Shown piece after piece: positions 6,691 to 10,573 of a stretch of 10,573 bases of DNA; the first letter of the stretch is position 1; the number at the start of each line of letters is the position of its first letter. The DNA is from JBFMFE01 sp040752295 (GTDB taxonomy: Bacteria > UBP15 > UBA6099 > JBFMBQ01). The DNA is taken from NCBI GenBank assembly GCA_040752295.1, contig JBFMFE010000073.1:1-10573 (forward strand), read 5' to 3'. The notes under the pieces were generated by a model that had not been told where the DNA came from, did no database searches, and worked only from the letters and a program-made list of their open reading frames with translations. Position numbers and translations under genes: made by a program.

Positions 6691-6704
6691 AGCCGCAATC
6701 CATC

Positions 6705-8939
6705 GTGACGAAGAATGTGCGAAAGTTCACTGTAAAACGAGTTTTTTTTGTGTTGTCATCGGCTTTGTTCGTGTTTTCGGCTTTACCCGCCGCCGCGGGC
6801 GGGCAGCACGCCGAGCTTGTGTGGATGTACCGCGTGAAACCCTCACTGCCGCCGGGCGGCGCCGCGCTGTGGGGCGGTTACGCCGTGGCGGCGGACTCGA
6901 TGAACGTCCTCCATTTCATCGCCCTCGACTCCGGGAGGCGCGCCTGGTCCTTCGCGTTCACCGACCCCGTGGAGGTTTACGACGCCGCGGCGGGCGCGGG
7001 CGGCGGCGAACTCCTCGTCGTCTCGGGAAAATGGCTGCACCTTGTCAGCCCCGCACGGAAGATGCGGCTCTGGACGCACCGGATGAAAAAGGACGCCTGC
7101 GAGGAACTGCTCGTCAGCGACGCCGGAGAGGCGGCGGTCAGGTACGGCGGGCGTTCGTTCGAGCTTCTCGCGCTTCGCACGGGGAAGCTTCTTTCCGCCG
7201 CGACGCGCCTCAAGGGGCGATTCTCCCCGCTCGCGAAACTTCTGCCCGCGGACGGCGCGGGGGCGGACATGCCGCCGGGCGTGCGATGGGAAAACGGCGC
7301 CGTCACGGGCGAGTCGGCGGGCGGAACCGGAACGTGGAAATTCTCCGCGGACGCGCCGCTCGTGGAGACAGCGGCGGTGTGGCGCGGCGACGTTTTCACC
7401 CTCGACGGCGATGGGAAAGTGTACCGCCTGAAGCCCGGCGACGGCAGCCTCGCGGGCGCCGCGGACCTGACGAAGGCGATTGATATGCGCTTCTGGGACG
7501 AGCGCCCCGAGTTCATCAACGACTATTCCAACAGCAGGCTCTACGCGCGGGACGACGTACTACTCGCGACGGTTCACTCCGGAATCGCCCGTGTGAGGAT
7601 CATGCCGTTCCCCGCCGTGATCAGGCTCAAGGACGGCGGCGAGGGCGCGACGGACGAATGGGCGCTCGAAAGGGCGATTGAGCTGTGGGAGAAGGGACGG
7701 TTCCGCGAGGCGCTGGAGCGCTTCGAGAGCGCCTCGAGGATATTCCCCGGCTCAGCCGTCGCGAGGCTCTTCATGGGCATGGCGCACGCCGCGATGGGAG
7801 CGACGGACGACGCGATTGCGGAACTCGAAAAGGCGCACGAACTCGACCCCCTCAACGCCGACGTGATCTCCAACCTCTACGGAAACTACGTGACGAAGAT
7901 ACTGAGTCTGGACCCGGCTGTCAGCCCCGGCGAACTGAAGGACCTCTACAGGAAGGCGATCGCGGTCGTACCGGAAGCCAGACTCGTTTACATAGGACTC
8001 GCCGAAGTCCTGTTCGCCGGGGGGGAGTACGGCGAGGCGGAGAAGGTCCTGCTCGATTCCCTCGAGCACGGCTTCATGGGCGTTGACCAGTTCACTCTTC
8101 TTCTCTGCGCAGGCTACCTCCAGCGCAAAGACGAGGAGGCGCTCCGGACGGCTCACGAGACACTGCTTTACTTCCCGGACGCGAAGTACGTTCATGAAAT
8201 CCGCGGAAAAATCTTCTGCCGGCACGGCGGCTACGCGGACTGCCTCTCCGGGATGGAAAAAGGCGCCGCGGCGGGCGGCGAGGGCGAAGTGTCGCTCTTT
8301 CCCGCCATGGTCGCCGCCGGCGCCGGCTTCTATCTCGCGAACGCCGCGGGACTCACCGGCGATTACCGGAGAGCCGTCCGCCTTCTAAAAAGTCATCTCG
8401 AGAAACTCGACGGGTACGAAGATGAGGTCTCCTCGACGGAAGACCCCCAGAGGGCGATGATCCTTCGCGCGGAGACCGAATTCCGCCTGCCGTCTCTCTT
8501 CTCGCTCGCTCATTTTTACTATCGCATCGGCGACAGGGCGGGCAGCCTGAAGCGCCTCGAAGAGATAGAAAAGAGCGCCGCCGCCGGCGACGCCGAGACG
8601 CAGTCGTACCTCGGGTACTTCCTCGCGCTCAACGGGGAAAGGCTCGACGACGCGCTCGAACTCACCGGAAACGCCGCCGCCCGGGAGCCTGAACGCGCGG
8701 CGTTCCTGAGAAACCACGCGGTCGCACTCTGGAAAAACGGAAGACTCGAAGAGGCGGAGGAACTCTTCAGGAGAGCCGCTGCGGAGGGAGAGGACACGGA
8801 GTTCCTTCACTACGACTACGGGACCATGCTCGTCGAAATGGGGCGGAAGGAAGAAGGGACGGCGGAAATCAGGAAAGAGGTCGAGCTGAACCCGGAGCTT
8901 GCCGCCGCCCGGATAGCCGCGGGGTTGAAGACGAGGTGA
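6705..8939 (+). CDS. Exported TPR protein with N-terminal beta-propeller-like region
   Basis: A 744-residue protein of unknown specific role. Residues ~11-32 (RVFFVLSSALFVFSALPAAAGG) are a signal peptide with an Ala-x-Ala end, so it is probably periplasmic or surface-facing. Residues ~35-300 contain short strand-rich units (WGGYAVAADSMNVLHFIALDSGRRAW; VFTLDGDGKVYRLKPGDGSL) that look like PQQ-type propeller blades. From ~317 to the end there are about eight to ten tetratricopeptide repeats, best seen at 317-384 (ALWxxGRFREALERFESA; GATDDAIAELEKAHELDP), 426-455, 632-665 and 665-733. TPR regions act as protein-protein scaffolds. Two GTG starts are possible, 6705 and 6717; neither has a clear Shine-Dalgarno sequence, and a CGGCT/AGCCG mini-hairpin sits just upstream. 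G+C is clearly higher than in cas12b. The gene is convergent with the transglutaminase-like gene. The domain calls are firm for TPR and weaker for the propeller. Confidence 0.85.
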   Translation: MTKNVRKFTVKRVFFVLSSALFVFSALPAAAGGQHAELVWMYRVKPSLPPGGAALWGGYAVAADSMNVLHFIALDSGRRAWSFAFTDPVEVYDAAAGAGGGELLVVSGKWLHLVSPARKMRLWTHRMKKDACEELLVSDAGEAAVRYGGRSFELLALRTGKLLSAATRLKGRFSPLAKLLPADGAGADMPPGVRWENGAVTGESAGGTGTWKFSADAPLVETAAVWRGDVFTLDGDGKVYRLKPGDGSLAGAADLTKAIDMRFWDERPEFINDYSNSRLYARDDVLLATVHSGIARVRIMPFPAVIRLKDGGEGATDEWALERAIELWEKGRFREALERFESASRIFPGSAVARLFMGMAHAAMGATDDAIAELEKAHELDPLNADVISNLYGNYVTKILSLDPAVSPGELKDLYRKAIAVVPEARLVYIGLAEVLFAGGEYGEAEKVLLDSLEHGFMGVDQFTLLLCAGYLQRKDEEALRTAHETLLYFPDAKYVHEIRGKIFCRHGGYADCLSGMEKGAAAGGEGEVSLFPAMVAAGAGFYLANAAGLTGDYRRAVRLLKSHLEKLDGYEDEVSSTEDPQRAMILRAETEFRLPSLFSLAHFYYRIGDRAGSLKRLEEIEKSAAAGDAETQSYLGYFLALNGERLDDALELTGNAAAREPERAAFLRNHAVALWKNGRLEEAEELFRRAAAEGEDTEFLHYDYGTMLVEMGRKEEGTAEIRKEVELNPELAAARIAAGLKTR

Positions 8940-8959
8940 GACGGGGCTGACCGTTTGAC

Positions 8960-8986
8960 CCGGCGCGGAGCGTCATTCTGCGCCGG
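8960..8986. terminator. Hairpin between convergent genes
   Basis: CCGGCGC (8960-8966) and GCGCCGG (8980-8986) are a perfect 7-bp inverted repeat with a 13-nt loop. It lies in the 33-bp gap and the last codons of the minus-strand gene. Its position suits a shared bidirectional terminator, but there is no T-tract on either side. Confidence 0.35.
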
Positions 8987-10573
8987 CGGTTTCGATCTTC
9001 TTTATCGTGATGACGACGTTTTCGACGGCGGCGGCGAGCGCGCCGCTCACCTCCTCCATGGTTGAGCCTTCCACGAGTTTCACGGAGAGGGGAGGAGGCG
9101 ACGTCGTTCCTGAAGCCGGGTCAACGGCGTACCATTTTCCCTCGATGAGGACTTCGTTCCAGTAGTGCGCGACGAAAATGCCGAAGGCGTAGGTTTTCCC
9201 GGCGCAGATTCTGACCGGTATGTCCAGCGCGCGCGCGAACTCGGCGAACAGAACGGCGTAGTGCTTGTCCATCCCGATGCGGAGACGCAGGACGTCCTCG
9301 GGCGTCGTCGCCGCCGTCCAGCTTCGCGGGTCGGGGAGTATGTTGTCATAGAGCCAGCGGACGAGCCTTGAGGTGATCTCCGCCGGCGATTCGGCGTCTG
9401 CGGCGATCATGCGCGCCGTTTCGGGGATGGACGGCGGGGCGGACGGCGCGTCGTGGGGCGCGGGCGGGTCCGTGACGGTTATCGCCTTCGGTGGGGACTT
9501 GCCGGCGCGCCGGCGCGGGGCGCGGGGAGGGTCGTGTCCGGCGGCTTCGCCCTCGCCGGAGGCGGGGAACGCCGCGCGCTGTATGCGCAGGGTCGCCGTG
9601 TGCCGTCCCCGCCGCCGGGTGAGCGATATCACGCTTTGTCCCGGACCTTCGAGGTGGAGTTTCGACGCCGGCAGCCCCGCCCAGCGCAGTTCGACCTGCA
9701 TCGCCGAGACGTCCGCCGGGTTCGCGAGCGCGACGTTGCTGGGCGCCGCGGTGGTTTCGAGGGGGTTCCAGCCCGGTATGTCCTCGAGCTTGGGTATCTC
9801 GCTTTTAGGCGCGCGCAACTGGATGAACCCGAGCGTCGGCTGTATGTTTTCGTAGACCGTGCCGTCGGCGCCCACGCGGTACACCATGGGCACGTTGTCG
9901 AGTGTCATCTTAAGCGCGTACGTTTCCACCTCGCCTTCGGGAACGGCGAGCTTTTTCTTCCCCGGGTCCGCCCCGATGTCGAGGCGCGACAGCCGGACCG
10001 AGTCCGGGAAGCTCTGGACGACGCACATCCTGCGCTCGGCGCCGTCTTCGAGGTCAAGTTCGCGCAGAAGAAGCGGCAGGGCGCTCACGGGAATGCAGCC
10101 GTGAGGATAGTCCAGTTCGCGCTCGACCGCGCCTTTTTTCCCCGAGACGGCGAACCTCATCTTTTTCTCGTCCGCCGATGCCGTCACCGTCGTCCGAGCG
10201 CCGGCTATCTCCCACTCCGTGCGCGATGAAACGAGGCGCAGGTTTGACTCGAACAGTTCCTCGGAGCGTATGATCGAGTCGAGCGGTCCGCCGTCGAGGG
10301 CGATCCTCATCCATATCTCGCTGTGCAGTTCGTAGCGCGGCGCGCCTGCCTGTGCCGTGCCCGGCACGGCAGACGGGTTCGCGCCGGCGTCCAGTTCCTT
10401 TATCCGGGAATGTGTGTATCCCACGGGCGTCGCGCCCTTGTATATGACGAACCACTCGTCCTGCCACGGGAGGGGGTCGGCGGCGCGGGCGGGGAAAAGC
10501 GGCGGCGTCAGGACCGGAAGCAGGCACAGCAGCGCCGCGGCGCGGGCATGTCTGCGTGCCTGTATGCCGCCTG
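8973..10573 (-). CDS. Exported transglutaminase-like protein lacking the catalytic cysteine (5' end outside window)
   Basis: The frame is open from the window edge (first codon at 10571) to 8973, at least 533 codons. A GTG at 10424 is an unlikely start: upstream in frame lies a signal peptide (AAALLCLLPVLTPPLFPARA) followed by a WQDEWFVIYKGATPVGY segment typical of the N-terminus of such proteins. Numbering from 10424, a Pro/Arg-rich linker (~290-335) precedes a transglutaminase-like domain (~336-445). This has LDIPVRICAGKTYAFG, H420 in AHYWNEVLIEGKWYAVDP, and D435, the usual His and Asp of the triad. The normal GDCxxxA motif is replaced by GMDKHYA, with D386 where the nucleophilic Cys should be, so protease or transglutaminase activity is not expected. 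Residues 16-28 are encoded by a dispersed palindrome. Its role is unknown; a binding or structural envelope function is an inference. Confidence 0.82.
   Translation of the reverse strand, partial: GGIQARRHARAAALLCLLPVLTPPLFPARAADPLPWQDEWFVIYKGATPVGYTHSRIKELDAGANPSAVPGTAQAGAPRYELHSEIWMRIALDGGPLDSIIRSEELFESNLRLVSSRTEWEIAGARTTVTASADEKKMRFAVSGKKGAVERELDYPHGCIPVSALPLLLRELDLEDGAERRMCVVQSFPDSVRLSRLDIGADPGKKKLAVPEGEVETYALKMTLDNVPMVYRVGADGTVYENIQPTLGFIQLRAPKSEIPKLEDIPGWNPLETTAAPSNVALANPADVSAMQVELRWAGLPASKLHLEGPGQSVISLTRRRGRHTATLRIQRAAFPASGEGEAAGHDPPRAPRRRAGKSPPKAITVTDPPAPHDAPSAPPSIPETARMIAADAESPAEITSRLVRWLYDNILPDPRSWTAATTPEDVLRLRIGMDKHYAVLFAEFARALDIPVRICAGKTYAFGIFVAHYWNEVLIEGKWYAVDPASGTTSPPPLSVKLVEGSTMEEVSGALAAAVENVVITIKKIETAGAE
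10346..10372. repeat. In-frame copy of the dispersed palindrome inside a gene
   Basis: CTGCC-t-GTGCCG, a TGCC loop, then CGGCAC-GGCAG form an 11-bp stem with one bulge. The GTGCCGTGCCCGGCAC core shares GCCGTGCCCGGC with the intergenic copy at 6233-6261. It lies inside the transglutaminase-like coding sequence without breaking the frame, where it encodes a SAVPGTAQAG segment. A possible partial relative lies at the right edge (10548-10573). Confidence 0.7.

Larger units (their letters stand above)
6015..6704. other. Intergenic stretch without a convincing gene
   Basis: Between the divergent cas12b promoter and the TPR gene I find no open frame with a ribosome-binding site and recognisable protein. 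A 115-codon frame from 5977 begins inside the cas12b promoter and has no protein-like composition. The stretch is instead filled with inverted repeats, listed separately. No tRNA is visible and I see no confident promoter for the TPR gene. Confidence 0.6.
6199..6731. repeat. 15-bp perfect inverted repeat flanking a 503-bp segment
   Basis: AGTGAACTTTCGCAC at 6199-6213 is the exact reverse complement of GTGCGAAAGTTCACT at 6717-6731. The match stops at 15 bp on both sides. The right arm covers the first codons of the TPR gene (VRKFT), including a possible GTG start. No transposase is encoded between the arms and I see no clear target-site duplication outside them. A MITE-like element is one reading; a long-range RNA pairing over the start codon is another. 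Confidence 0.5.

Noticed and set aside
6512..7483. 323-codon plus-strand frame
   Set aside because: It is an Arg/Gly-rich shadow of the TPR gene in high-G+C DNA; the overlapping frame has a signal peptide and real domains.
10422..10424. GTG as the true start of the transglutaminase-like protein
   Set aside because: The frame continues upstream through a conserved WQDEWFVIYKGATPVGY segment and a signal peptide to the window edge.

Overview
The window carries most of a type V-B (Cas12b) CRISPR-Cas locus on the minus strand (about 1-6015), a palindrome-rich intergenic stretch (about 6016-6704), and two convergent, high-G+C chromosomal genes (6705-10573). The host looks like an uncultured, high-G+C, Gram-negative-type bacterium: both chromosomal proteins have exported-protein N-termini, and short CCTGCCTG/CAGGCAGG palindromes are scattered around. 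I cannot assign a phylum from this sequence; PVC- or Omnitrophota-like candidate lineages are only a guess.

CRISPR locus, in transcription order (right to left). A candidate promoter at 5986-6014 precedes a strong ribosome-binding site and a very long cas12b (1470 codons, all catalytic RuvC/Nuc residues present). Its stop overlaps the start of a cas4-cas1 fusion gene. That fusion is broken: the first ~105 residues of Cas4 are joined, one base out of frame, to the last ~150 residues of Cas1, with the middle of the protein missing. An intact cas2 follows. Next comes a 316-nt non-coding stretch with promoter-like boxes, a hairpin, an anti-repeat matching the CRISPR repeat at 15 of 18 positions, a degenerate second repeat in the opposite sense, and two more hairpins, one terminator-like. 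I read this as the tracrRNA gene followed by the CRISPR leader. Two identical 37-nt repeats around a 36-nt spacer lie at the left edge; the array probably continues outside the window. The locus thus looks competent for RNA-guided interference, but its own spacer-acquisition integrase is destroyed.

The intergenic stretch 6016-6704 has no convincing gene. It holds a nested palindrome (6106-6196), a 15-bp perfect inverted repeat whose arms lie ~500 bp apart (6199-6213 and 6717-6731, the second inside the start of the next gene), and a cluster of CCTGCCTG-type palindromes. A further copy of this palindrome family sits in frame inside the coding sequence near 10346-10372.

The right part encodes an exported TPR/beta-propeller-like protein (plus strand) and, convergent to it, an exported transglutaminase-like protein (minus strand, 5' end beyond the window) whose catalytic cysteine position is occupied by aspartate. 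They show no visible functional link to the CRISPR locus.
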